Assembly: GCF_030272615.1 (NCBI RefSeq)
Contig: NC_081405.1
Span: forward strand, 469,138,008-469,202,007
Direction: 5' to 3'
DNA: 64,000 nt
Origin: Cryptomeria japonica
Lineage: Eukaryota > Streptophyta > Pinopsida > Cupressales > Cupressaceae
Both the position numbers and the translations under genes were made by a program. Shown piece by piece: positions 24,091-34,859 of the stretch. Position 1 is the first letter of the stretch, and each line of letters starts with the position of its first letter. The notes under the pieces were generated by a model. That model was given only the letters and a program-made list of their open reading frames with translations, did no database searches and was not told where the DNA came from.

Positions 24091-27000
24091 CTATACTGGT
24101 GAGGTGTTGCATATGCTCTGTAGTGTTCTCTGTCCCTGTACTAGTGCCTCAGATATTTCCTTCCGTAATGATGCTAGATAGTCCAATCTTGGACTTAGTC
24201 TTAGTCTCAAATTCTTTGCCTTATTTACTATTCTCTCCTTTTCTCTTTCTAACTTAAGTAACTCTTCCTCAAAACTTGTTATCCTTTGTTCAAAAACTGA
24301 TAATGTATCAGGTGAGTTAACAAAATTGTCAGCAAGTTTATTTATTTCTTCTTGTATCTTGCTCATTTTCTTATCTATGTCTACTGTCAAAAAGTTTGTC
24401 TTGCAAGTATCTTTGTACAAAGTTTTAAATTCCTTCAATAAGTTACATAGTTCTGGTAGAAGTGTGTCAAAATCCCTAGTGCACTTCTTTATCTAATCTT
24501 CAAAGAATTTTTGCTTTTCAATTTCTAACTTATCCTTCAATACCTCTTCCTTTATTTTCTCAATAGTCACTGTGTTCTCAGTGATGTATTTACACAAAGT
24601 GTCAAGTTGGCTTAAAGAATCCTTATTGTCTATGCTACAGTTAGGAGCTATCATCTTCAAAATTGGGATTGTGTCATCTATAGCTTTATAAGCCCGTGAA
24701 CTACAATCTGTTATCCTTTTGATGGAGTCCAAAAGTACTTCAGTTACATTTGTTGATTTGTAACCTACTAAGGAGGAACCAACATTCTAAATTCTATCAG
24801 TGGAGGAAGTAACCAAGCTTGTAGTGACCTCTGGGAAGTTAGTTTGTGTTTCCATCTCCTTGAGCAATGGTTTTTGATCTTCTCCTGTTGTCAGTGCATT
24901 GTTTCCATGTGAATCTATTCTTGTTCCGGAGCTTGTTGCTATGCTTGTCTCTCTGTTTGTTGCTCTGTTTCAGTCTTAGTCTAAGTCTCTACCTGTTTCT
25001 CTATGTTATCAACTTCAACTTTTCTTTCAGTATTGTCAATGTTGTCAGTTGCCGGTGGCTCACTAGCCATATCTGTCTTGCCGGTGGCTCACTAACCATA
25101 TCTGTCTTGCCAGTTGTATCTTTGTCTATCATAATGTTGACTTTTTGTGTATCAACATCAACTGTGTATAGTACCTCAGGGTTAGGATTAGTATCCTTTA
25201 TGTCCATACTCTCATCTGTCAGTTGATCTTCAATAGTTATTACCGGTGATGTAATTGGAGGCGGTGGGAGTAAGTTGTCTTTTACTTTGATGCTTGGAGG
25301 TCCACCAACCTTTCCTTTTCCTTTGTCCTTCTCCTTCTGGTATACCTTTATTGGTTTGGTGTTCCTGTACTCTTCCTATTTTTATTTCTCAACAAGGAAT
25401 ATGTCCCATGCATTTTATGTTTCCTCTGTTACTTCATTCACTCTTCCAACTATTAATGTAATATGTCAGTATGCAATAGAGAATACTAACTGGTTGGCTT
25501 CTATAATTAAGTCATCTATCTCCTTAGGTGAGTTTACTGGGTAAACAACAAGTAACTTTTCAATTTCGATTTTCTTATCAAGCTCTACAACAACTTGTCT
25601 TCTTTCTTCCAGTCTTTTGAACAATTCATCTGGTAGTTCATCTACAACTTCCATCAGAAACTTCTTATAGATATCTAGGTGTAAAATGACATTGTTTTCA
25701 ACTTGTTCTTTTTTATCTACTGACAGTGTATCATAGACCTTTCCTATGTTCTTGAGTTTCCCTTCCTCTGTGATTTCATTTAGCAATTTGTCAAGAGGGG
25801 CCATGTTTTGTTTAGTCTTCTTCTTCTTTGGTGTCAACTTTTTCTTTGGTGTTGTCTTTCTAACTGGATACCTCACTGCTTGTTGTTTTTATCTAATCCT
25901 TCTAAGCAAGGGTGTGGATGTCAGTGAAGGATCCCTTTTCCTTACAACTCTTTTGAAGGTTGCAAGCATGTCATTCTTTGAAGAAGTAGCTACTGGTGAT
26001 AGGCAAGTCTCAAGTTGTAGAGTTCCTAACTCATCCTCAGTGATACCGCTTTGTTTCAGTACATCTTCTTTAATAGCCTTAGCCTATCTAGAACTTCTTC
26101 TCACAACTACTTCAACCTTTTTCACTCTCTTCTTAGATTGAATTTGAATTTCTATGGTCTCAGCACTACCAAATACTTCTTCCTTAGGTTCATTTGGTGC
26201 TTCCAGAAGTGCTTTAGCATAAGTCTCAATGATATGATCATTGGTCTCATAACCCAACTCTATTACCCAAATTGTTCTAGGGATGACTGCTTCCATCCAG
26301 ATCTCATCCTTTTTTATCATAAAGCATATTTCATCCTTGTATTTGTTGACAATCTTCTATGATAGTCTAATCCTTTTCTTCATCCTAACCTTTAGTGCTT
26401 GAAAATAGTCATGAATATTCTTTTCTTTGTTTTCACCCATGTTGTTGAATAGGTCTATTAACTATTTTCCTACTAGTATATCAAATCCAAGGTTCTTATT
26501 GCCTATACCGGGAACCTGTTTGGTTATATGTAGCATTAAGCATACAAGTAGATTTCCAAATCTAAAAGTTCCTTTCTTATCTTTCTTGATTTTTCCTAAG
26601 TTATCAATCAACTCATCTTTTAACCATTCACATACATCAATTTTTACATTGTCTTTAACCATATCATAAGCACTCTTAATGCATAAACTGAAAACTGAGT
26701 TAGGTCTATTTGCATGAGTTGCTTTGTACCCTAAAATCATGCTAACAAATCTCACATTTATATCGGTCACATAATTAACCCTTAGAGACCTTCTGTTTGA
26801 TGTTGCACCAGTTAAGTTCATTACTAGGTCATTAGAGACCTTCTTAGTCTTGTTTGGTCTGTTACTGGTGGAAGGTAACCCTGTTACTACTTTCACAACT
26901 TCCTTTATAATTTTATGAACTGAATCAAGCCAAAGTAATGAACCATGTGCCCTACTTAAAACTATCCTAATCACTTCCTTGGGAAATTCAGGAATGCAGA

Positions 27001-27274
27001 GGATTTCAGTGAATCTTGGGGTTTCAACAATTTGGTGTTTAGGTTTTACATTTCTGGGATTGTCACATATAATAGTCTTATACATTTTTATAATTTCTTC
27101 ATCTCCTAATTCCTCTATCTTGCAATGAATGTATATTCGGGGATCTTCTACAAAAACAACTCCTTTTGGAATTTGGGAAAAAGCACCTACATTGTCATCT
27201 TTCTTAGCTACCTCAGGAACTAGCTGAAATACGAGCCTAGGGTGTTTTATAACCTTGACTACTTTGAAAAACAC
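24091..27274 (-). pseudogene. Large accessory ORF of element B, function unknown
   Basis: A chain of minus-strand frames (26462-27274, 26084-26320, 25466-25876, 25001-25207, 24493-24732, 24091-24438) forms one decayed ORF of about 1,050 codons. The N-terminal 270 residues look globular, with a W/L-rich block (GSLLWLDSVHKIIKEVV) and the late block RFGNLLVCLMLHIT. A basic patch (VRKTTPKKKLTPKKKKTKQN), a charged helical region, a P-rich linker (LLPPPPITSP) and a C-terminal coiled coil (EEELLKLEREKERIV) follow. There are no protease, RT, RNase H, integrase or knuckle motifs, and no signal peptide or membrane segment is evident. It ends about 320 bases before the 3' LTR, the place where Sireviruses carry extra ORFs. 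I cannot assign a function. Confidence 0.72.
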
Positions 27275-27420
27275 AAGGAAAACACATGTTTCTCCTAGGG
27301 GGAGAGATTTTTGTTTGGGAGAGATTATTACTCTCTGTATCTATATTTTGATTTCTATTTTTCAAAGTTTTTCCATACCAATCTCTCCCCCTCTGACATC
27401 AAATGCCAAAGTTACTAAAA
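27275..27420. other. Junction segment with two facing purine tracts
   Basis: A plus-strand AGGGGGAGAGA (about 27295) and a minus-strand AGAGGGGGAGAGA (about 27382-27394) face each other. The minus-strand side resembles the 3' internal end seen at 35520-35560. This is a rearrangement scar between the accessory ORF and the plus-oriented LTR. Confidence 0.55.
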
Positions 27421-27832
27421 CACCAGTACTGGATCTAGCATTACAGATGCTATTTTGAAGTAGTACAAGACACTAGATTTGAATAATCCATTTTGTAAGT
27501 TAGTGAGACTTCCCATTTTGTATTTGAGCAGTGAGCTCTAGGCAGTTGGCCTTCCTGCATGTGCAGGCCCCTCTTGTAAGTAATATTCTCTTATTGGTCA
27601 GCAAGTGAATATTGTGGGTCACAAATCCCACTGAGGTTTTTCCCACACCAAGTTTCCTCGTTAAATCCTTTTGTTATGGTGTGTTTTTCATGTGGTTGTC
27701 TTTAATTCTGTTTATTGCAATATTTCTTGCATACCGGTACACTGTTATAATATGTTCTACATGTTTTAAGTTAATAAATTCAATACATTGATTAGATACT
27801 GATTCACCTCCCCTCTCAGTATTTGTGGGATA
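27421..27832 (+). repeat. B-family LTR, 3' ~410 bp, plus orientation
   Basis: The sequence is the reverse complement of about 22981-23398 with scattered differences. It includes the phrase around the cytosine tract (27806-27818, shortened here). The last seven or so bases (CCTAACA) are lost before CAAAT at 27833. Confidence 0.85.
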
Positions 27833-27837
27833 CAAAT

Positions 27838-28480
27838 TGCTATCAGCACTTCCCTTTTTGAATGCTTTCTCCTTTAGGTACTAATCTAATCTTGAATACC
27901 ATGCTCTAGGAGTTTGCTTCAGACCATACAAGGCCTTCCTCAGCTGGCACACAAATGTCTCATCAACATGTAGAAGAAACCCTTTGGGTCGCTCCATATA
28001 CACTTCTTCTTCTAAATTTACATTTAGAAGGCAGATTTTACATCCATTTTGTATACTTTATAGCCCTTGTAGGCAGAGTAGGCTAGAAACATTCTGCTTC
28101 TAATCTAGCTACTGGTGCAAATGTCTCTTCAAAGATAATTCCCTCTACTTGAGAGTATCCTTTGCACACTAGTCTATCTTTATGCCTAACAATCTTACCT
28201 TCTTCATTCATCTTGTTCCAGTAGACCCATTTAGTGCCAATGATGTTCTTGTCTTCTGATCTAGGGACTAATTCCTAAGTCTTGTTCTTCTCAATCTATT
28301 GCAGTTCTTCTTCCATGGCATTTATCCATTCTTGTCTTTTTCTTGCCTCATTACATTTTTTGGGTTCAACTTCAATCATGAGGCATAGGTTGACTTGTTC
28401 ATTATTCCAAGCAAGTCTTCTTCTAGTCATCACACCATCACTCTTATTTCCCAGAATTTTCTCTTCCAAGTGATACAACT
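27838..28480 (-). pseudogene. Copia-2 RT N-terminal part and integrase-RT linker
   Basis: On the minus strand the RT start ([13 protein letters not shown]-like, MDVKSAFxxx and QLRKALYGLKQTP-like blocks) can be followed in broken frames. The linker frame at 28296-28478 carries the RRRLAWNNEQVNLCLM block that precedes RT in copia polyproteins. Confidence 0.8.
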
Positions 28481-29555
28481 GTACATATTGGTTGGGACCC
28501 TTCTTGGATGCTTCCTCTAGTTCAATTACTAACTAAGATTCATCATCTTCATCACCAGAGTTATCATAATGGTTGATCTGTGGTTGACATCCTTTGTTGA
28601 TATCCTCATCAACTTTTACATGCACACACTCAATTATTCTTCTTAGTCTTTTGTTCTAGCATTTGTAGGCCTTGTTGTTTAATGAGTAACCAAGGAAGAT
28701 TCCTTCATCACTCTTGGAGTCAAAACTTCCTACACCATTCATATCTTTCTTGATAAAGCACTTTCTCCCAAATAATTTCAAGTATTTGACTGATGGCTTC
28801 CAGTCATACCACAACTTATAAGGTGTCATCCTGTTGTTTGTTCTTAATTGAACTTAGTTTAAAGTATACGCAACAATATGAACAACTTCTTTCCAATATA
28901 TTTCTGATAGACTAGCCTCATTCAACATGGTTCTAGACATCTCCTTGACTGTCCCGTTCTTCCTTTCTACCACACCATTTTGTTGTGGTGTCCTAGGAGC
29001 AAAGTATTGCCTTCTAATTCCATGTTTTTCACAATAATCTTCAAATTCATTTGATGTAAACTCTCCACCCTGGTCTGATCTTAGGCATTTTAACCTACAC
29101 CCACTTTCTTTCTCCACCATCTTCTAAAATATCTTGAATCTTTCAAATGCTTGTGATTTATCTTGCAGGAAGGTGACCCATGTCATTCTTGAGTAATCAT
29201 CAATGAAGAGCATAAAGTATCTTTCACCTACAAGTGCTCTTGTCCTAGTTGGACCACACAGATCTGTATGCACAATTTCAAGTGGTCTTGAGGTGTTGTA
29301 CTCTTTTGTCCTAAATCTCTCTTTAGTTTGCTTACCTTTTACACATTCATCACAAAATGTGCTTATCGGTTTGATGATGGGTGGACTATTCCTCACACAC
29401 CCCTTTTTTCTTACTACCACTAGGTTATCAAAGTTTATGTGGCCTAATCTTTGGTGCCACAACCAAATTTCATTTACTTGTCCTAACATGCACCAGGACT
29501 CATAGCATTCCTTTAGATTATAAACATTTCCATATGTTCTCTTTCCTTTTGCCAC
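28481..29555 (-). pseudogene. Copia-2 integrase
   Basis: Frame 29124-29555 has the H2C2 pre-integrase region (WLWHQRLGHINFDNL to CDECVKGK), the first catalytic aspartate (EIVHTDLCGP) and FIDDYSRMTW. Frame 28854-29120 has the second aspartate (SDQGGEF) and the glutamate (NGVVERKN), so the DDE triad survives. A stop lies between these two frames near 29121. The C-terminal region down to 28481 has FLGYS-like blocks in broken frames. Confidence 0.9.
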
Positions 29556-29737
29556 AACTTTTATCGGTACTGTCTTTCTTTATCTGGAAATCGATTGAGT
29601 CAAAGGTGAAATTGTAACCTTTGTCACACATCTGACTCACACTCAATAGATTGTGCTTTAGGCCTTCCACATAATATACATCATGTGCCTTCAGTTTTCC
29701 ATCAATGCTTAGAATTCCTTTTCCCTTTATTTTAATA
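29556..29737 (-). pseudogene. Copia-2 protease C-terminal part
   Basis: The minus strand encodes IKGKGILSIDGKLKAHD and the LKHNLLSVSQM block that closes copia proteases. The gene continues at 31243, beyond a solo LTR. Confidence 0.85.
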
Positions 29738-29742
29738 GAATA

Positions 29743-31237
29743 TGATAGTTTGAGTACTTAATATAAGTACAGATCCAATAGCCAACAAGATGAGAGGGGG
29801 GGGGGGTGAATCATACAAACATAATCATCCATAAAAACATCAGACTCAACCTCAGTAACATATATCAATCATATAATAAAAAACTATCAAACATGCAAAC
29901 TCAAAAGCATATGAACAATATAAACCTCATAACACTAGATTTAACGTGGAAACCCAAATAGGGAAAAACCACTATGGGATTTCAGACCCACTAAGAAAAA
30001 TACTCTTCTAGAGTATGCTCAGTTAAAAGAAAATCTTGTTAAAGATTACAAAACACATTGCTAGATGTGACCCGGTTAAGGGATTTCCCTCAGATCTATT
30101 AGGATCTTCACTTTGTTAGAAGTGACCTTGTCAAAGGATTTCAAACACTCAATCAGAATGTCACCTTGTTAGAGGATTTACATATAAGACTATTAAGTCC
30201 ACTCGGTTAAGAGATTTCCTATCACTTTTACAAAATAACAGTAATACAATCTATCTGCAACTTCACATCTAAAATGCTAAAGCAAATTCCCATTTGTTCA
30301 CTACAATCTAGACATAGAACTAATCTTGTCTATCTATTGGGCATCAATACTCTGTTATTCTAATAGATCTTCAAGCTTCTGTGCTCGGTAATCACTATGT
30401 AGCATCCCTGTGCATACACTTTCCCCCATACATTGTTTATCAATAGTTCCTTATTTATAAACAATCTTCTAACCACTTAATCTCCTTGATCACATTTCCC
30501 ATGATCAATCATAGCCATCAGATCTTCAATCTTGTCCAGGTTCATTGTATCTTTTGATCTGAAAATGTTTTACCCAGCCTCAGAACTTGCACATTCACCT
30601 TGGAACTTGTGTTAGGGTAATGCGGTTCAATCTGAGCTGTAGATCTTCTTGCTGACTTCTCATTGCCATAGATTTGTTAAAAAACTTCTTCTATGGTTTG
30701 CCAATCATTGATTTGCTCCATCTCATTAGCATCTTTCATTAAATATCACATGTAAACATTTAATGCATTCTATTATAGCTCAGTTACAACTTGGTGAATA
30801 CAAAACTTTACTCGGTAGACATTCTATCTTCATTAACCGACTGCGATAACCTTAGGGTTTACTGACTAGGCTCCTTAGGGTTTACCGACTAGGTTCTTTG
30901 CTTGATAACATAGTATAGTTTTAACCTTTACATTTTACAACATATGTATGATGTTAAAACAATCTAAAACATCAAGATCTCATCATTGTCCGACTCGGTA
31001 GAGTTGCCCATTGAATAACTTATCCCCTTATTCATCATATTCTTTCCTGTGTCTTTACCGACTTCTTTATAATCTTCATATTATATTTCTTAAGATATGG
31101 AAACATCATACTGAATTAGAAAATCAATTTATTGACATCAATGACAAAATAATAATATCAAGACAGTAAAACATCTTTAATTAGTTATGTCCATAATCAT
31201 CAACAACCTTCTCAATATCCTTGTAATATTGCCAACA
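29743..31237 (-). repeat. Solo LTR (C family) in the Copia-2 protease gene
   Basis: This is a 1,495-bp TGATAG...GCCAACA unit with GAATA (29738-29742) and AAATA (31238-31242) at its edges, a 5-bp target duplication with one change. It has the G tract (29794-29808) and the GGAAAAACCACTATGGG motif of the other copia LTRs, but no internal region. Deleting it with one duplicate rejoins the protease frame without a shift. It is therefore a solo LTR left by LTR-LTR recombination. Confidence 0.9.
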
Positions 31238-31242
31238 AAATA

Positions 31243-32786
31243 ATTGTCTCCAAACCTTACTGATCCACCATTCCAGTCTTCAAGTTTGATGAATTTGTTT
31301 TTGTCATCAGTCATGTGGTTGGAATAACCACTATCTACAACCCATGGATTTTTCCTCTCAGCATGTAGGGCAGTCTGCACTATGAGACTTGATTCTGCCT
31401 TTTTTTTTTCTTTCTCAACCCAAATAGGTTTGGTCTCCTTCTTGCCGACTACTATATTATGCTCAAGTTTAGTTACCAGCTCTTGATTTAGATTTGTCTT
31501 CTTCTTCTTGATCTTCTGGTTTTTACATAACTTTTCTTTGTGTCGAAACTCCTGACAACTATAGCATTTTACATCTTCATTTAAAGGAACATCCTTAAAA
31601 TTATTGTAGGGTACCAGTTTATTTTTCCTACATTAAAAACTCTTATGACCATATCCATTGCATTGATAACAGACAACATTCAGATCCCAGAGTGCATTAA
31701 ATGGATTTCTACTTTCATAACTCGTAGAGGGCTTATTGATTAATCTATAGTCGGCTATTCTATGCCTGAATTTGTTACACCAGTAACAGTAACCATGAAA
31801 GTTTGAAACATATCGCTTAGGTTATCTTGGTCCTAAATGGAACTACCTCATTGGGGGTCTTCCCTTCATGTTGTTGAGTCTAGTGAATCCTTCATAGTCA
31901 AATCTTGCATTTTTTCTTTGGATCTGCATGTTGGTATAAGAAGTGTGACCTTTAGTTCATTGTTGTATACCGATTTGAGTGGTGATTTCGAATAGCATCT
32001 GCATATGTCTTTTTCTCGGTATCCTTGCCTATAGTGAATGTCTTATTTTCTTCACCTTTAATTGAAGAGGTGAACATTATTTCTTTGTTAGATTTATCTT
32101 TGTGGGTTGAACTTTGACCTTCTTCAAAGCCGAAGCCACCAGTGTCTTTGGATTGTTTTTGTCTGATCAACATCTTGGCTAAGGCCTCAGTGCTACCTTC
32201 ATACTTTCTCCTTATTTTTTATTTCTTCCTTACTTTCTTCAAGATCCTTTGTGAGTTTTACTATTTCTACTTCCAACTCTTGATTCTCCTTTTCCTTCTT
32301 TGTCAAATCAGAGGCTATAGCTTCACATATCCTCTTAGTTTCTTCCAGCTACAATTTCAAGTCAGATATAACTTGATTGGACTCATCTAGGGATTGCTTC
32401 AAGAGATAAGCTTAGCCCTCTTGAGTTCTCTTCTTATTTTACTCAATTCCTCAAGAGAACTGATAAGTTCTCTCTCCAAATTCACTTCAGCTTCAATATC
32501 CTCCTCTTCCTCATCTTCATCAAATGGTCTATCAAGTGCCATGAAGAGATTGACTTTTCTATCATTCTCATGGTAATCATCTTCTGATGCATTTTCTTCA
32601 TCTGTTGTGTCATCCTCAATAGTATATAGGTTGTTCTAGTTCTGGTAGCCTCTCCTTCCTTGTCGATAGGCATTCCTTTCTCTATCTTTGCCAGTAGATC
32701 TTATGAACTCTCTTGACTCATCTCCAATGGTTTCTTTGTAAGGACAATTAGCAGTAAAGTGTCCTACCCTCCCATAGTTGAAACAT
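31243..32786 (-). pseudogene. Copia-2 protease active site and gag C-terminal zinc-knuckle region
   Basis: Frame 31177-31380 carries WVVDSGYSNHMT, the DSG protease motif, then VRFGDN at the point of solo-LTR insertion. Upstream on the element strand are three degenerate knuckles (CYWCNKFRHRIADY, CYQCNGYGHKSF, CYSCQEFRHKEKLC), a coiled-coil stretch (about 32200-32500) and an earlier knuckle (CFNYGRVGHFTANC near 32770). Stops and lost cysteines show decay. The multi-knuckle array parallels the gag-like gene at 21154-22314. Confidence 0.82.
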
Positions 32787-33572
32787 TTAAGTGGTAGCTT
32801 TCCTTTGTATCAGTTGGATCCTCTTTTGAGCTTCTTGACAAAGTTTTCTACTTCTGCACCAGTCTTCACTAGATTCTTTATGAGTAGCTGCTTCTTTGCC
32901 CTTTTTGGTGATTTTGAATGATGCTTCTTTCCTTGAGGAAGTGTCACTGGTTGTTCTCATCTCATAGGCTATCAGAGAGCCAAATAATTCATCTATTGTA
33001 AAATTCTTCAGATCCTTGTCTTCTTTTATGGCAGACACCTTAGTATCATACTTGGGTGTGAGATATCTAAGTACCTTCTTGACAAGAATCTCATTTACAA
33101 TCTCTTCTCCAAGTCCTCTAATAGTATTCATAGTTTCATCAAATCTGTGAAGATAGTCTGCAATCTTTTCATCATCTTTTATTTTGATGCTTTCAAGTTG
33201 GCCCCTCAGTGCTTGCAGCTTGGCTTCTTTGACTTTTTCATCTCCTTCAAACAACCTCTGCAATTTGTCCCATGTCTCCTTTGCTAAAACATTGTGCATG
33301 ACTTTGACAAATTCATTATCAGACAATCCACTCAAGATAGCATTTTTGGCCTTTGCATTATTCTCATACTCCTTTTTGGCATCTAGATCAGTGGGCAAAG
33401 CATTAGGAACAACATACCCATTCTTGATAGACATCCACACATCAAAACCCAGGGAGGAAATATTGGTCTCCATTCTTCTACTCCAGAAGGCATAGTTGGA
33501 TCCATCAAACATGGGGGCTTTTGAGGAAGGAGACTCACTTCTTGCTATTATGTTCAAAGTCCAGCTACCCAA
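32787..33572 (-). pseudogene. Copia-2 gag, UBN2-type domain
   Basis: The 261-codon frame opens MGSWTLNIIARSESPSSKAP and shows FDGSNYAFWSRRMET, ILSGLSDNEF, ETWDKLQRLFEGDEKVKEAK and LRYLTPKYDTKVSAI, the canonical order of copia gag. The start lies 25 bases from the primer site. It is the longest undamaged gag frame in the window. It is followed by a frameshift into the knuckle region. Confidence 0.92.
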
Positions 33573-33597
33573 GGTTTAAAGATAACCGGGAACCTAC

Positions 33598-33609
33598 GCT
33601 CTGATACCA
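33598..33609 (-). other. Primer binding site, initiator Met-tRNA
   Basis: A perfect TGGTATCAGAGC on the element strand, five bases before the LTR start. Confidence 0.93.
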
Positions 33610-33614
33610 ATAAT

Positions 33615-34859
33615 TGAACATAGAGTACCACTGAGAGGGGGAGTGAATCAGTGGTTCCTAAACTTTTTGACTTTCAAATAAACTTCAAAATATCAGTTAT
33701 TCACTTAAAAACTAAACAATCAAACCAGTAAAACAAGAAAGAAAGCCAAATATATCATTCACACAAATGTAACTCTCAACACTAGATTTACAAGGAAAAC
33801 CCAATATGGGAAAAACCTCGGTGAGAAAAGTTGCTGGAGACTACTACTCCAATCCAGCCTCATGGGTAAAACACTAAATTACAAAGATTTAGGGCACCAA
33901 CCCAAGGACCACCAACCCCTACACTTTTAGGGAACCAACCCAAGGAGAACCAACCCCTACACCTACCTTCAACTTGGTGATGTATATTGAAATACTATTT
34001 GAATACAATTAAGGCTTCTTGTTGCAAATGAATTTTGCAACTCTTAGATCAAATAACTCACTACCAGTTGATAGTCTTTTCTCCTCCACTGAATCTCTCA
34101 CTACCGATTGTGAGATTACTTTCTCTAATTCTCAGCCTTTGTTATCTTTCTCCCCCTCTCGCATAGTCTCTCAACACACTATGTCACACTTGGATGCTTC
34201 CTGCTTTGCCACACCTTGTTAGTTTGGCTCAAATGCAAAACTATAGTTATGTTGGCATAATCCTTTCATCGGTATGCTTTCTCACCTACACTGCAACTTT
34301 CTTATAAAAATTTCTAAGGCTAGTGATTCTTCTCTTTCACAAACTCTCTCTTTTCTCTTCCTCTTCTCCATAGCATTCACTAGCTCTATCTCAAGCTCTC
34401 CTCTTTTATCCCATGATTTCCTACCAAAAAATAATTCAAACTTCAGAGTGGTTAGGGTTTCCTCTTCCCAACACAATCTTCATGAGATCCAATCCAGCCT
34501 ATCTTGGATTGATCACCTATCCTTCAAGGATGCATCTATACACGGTTTCCATTATCCAACACATATTTTCTAAAAATAGCAATCTCAAACAAGATCTCCT
34601 GCCTTGAAATCTGTCGACACATAAAACACTTCAGATGTTTCCTTTTTGAGGTCTTCTCGAATCATATTTCCTTTGCTTTGGTCCAGGCTCCAACTACTCC
34701 CTGATCTTCCTTTGTCATTCTTTCTTCCCCGAGTCACAACGGTCACTTATAATGCCGTGATTTGTGGTTCTTTTATTTATATCGATAGACAGTTTCACCA
34801 ATTGTGTCAATGATGGTTTTATCAACCTCTACCTATTTTCCACCTTGGCTCCACATGGT
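33615..34859 (-). repeat. Copia-2 5' LTR, first segment
   Basis: It begins TGAACATAGAG with a short G tract (33635-33641) and the GGGAAAAACCTCGGTG motif. It is interrupted at 34860 by the mini-element and resumes at 36508. Confidence 0.85.

Larger units (their letters stand above)
19993..27832. mobile_element. 7.84-kb composite insertion flanked by CAAAT
   Basis: The block interrupts the Copia-2 RT and is flanked by CAAAT at 19988-19992 and 27833-27837. Removing it with one copy of CAAAT restores the RT reading frame. Its left end is an LTR in minus orientation (A family) and its right end is an LTR in plus orientation (B family, last bases deleted), so the two outer termini are inverted. 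Inside are a plus-strand gag-like gene and a partial accessory ORF, then a minus-oriented B-family LTR and a minus-strand full accessory ORF. Ordinary single-element insertion does not produce this; rearrangement or nested events are needed. Confidence 0.8.
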
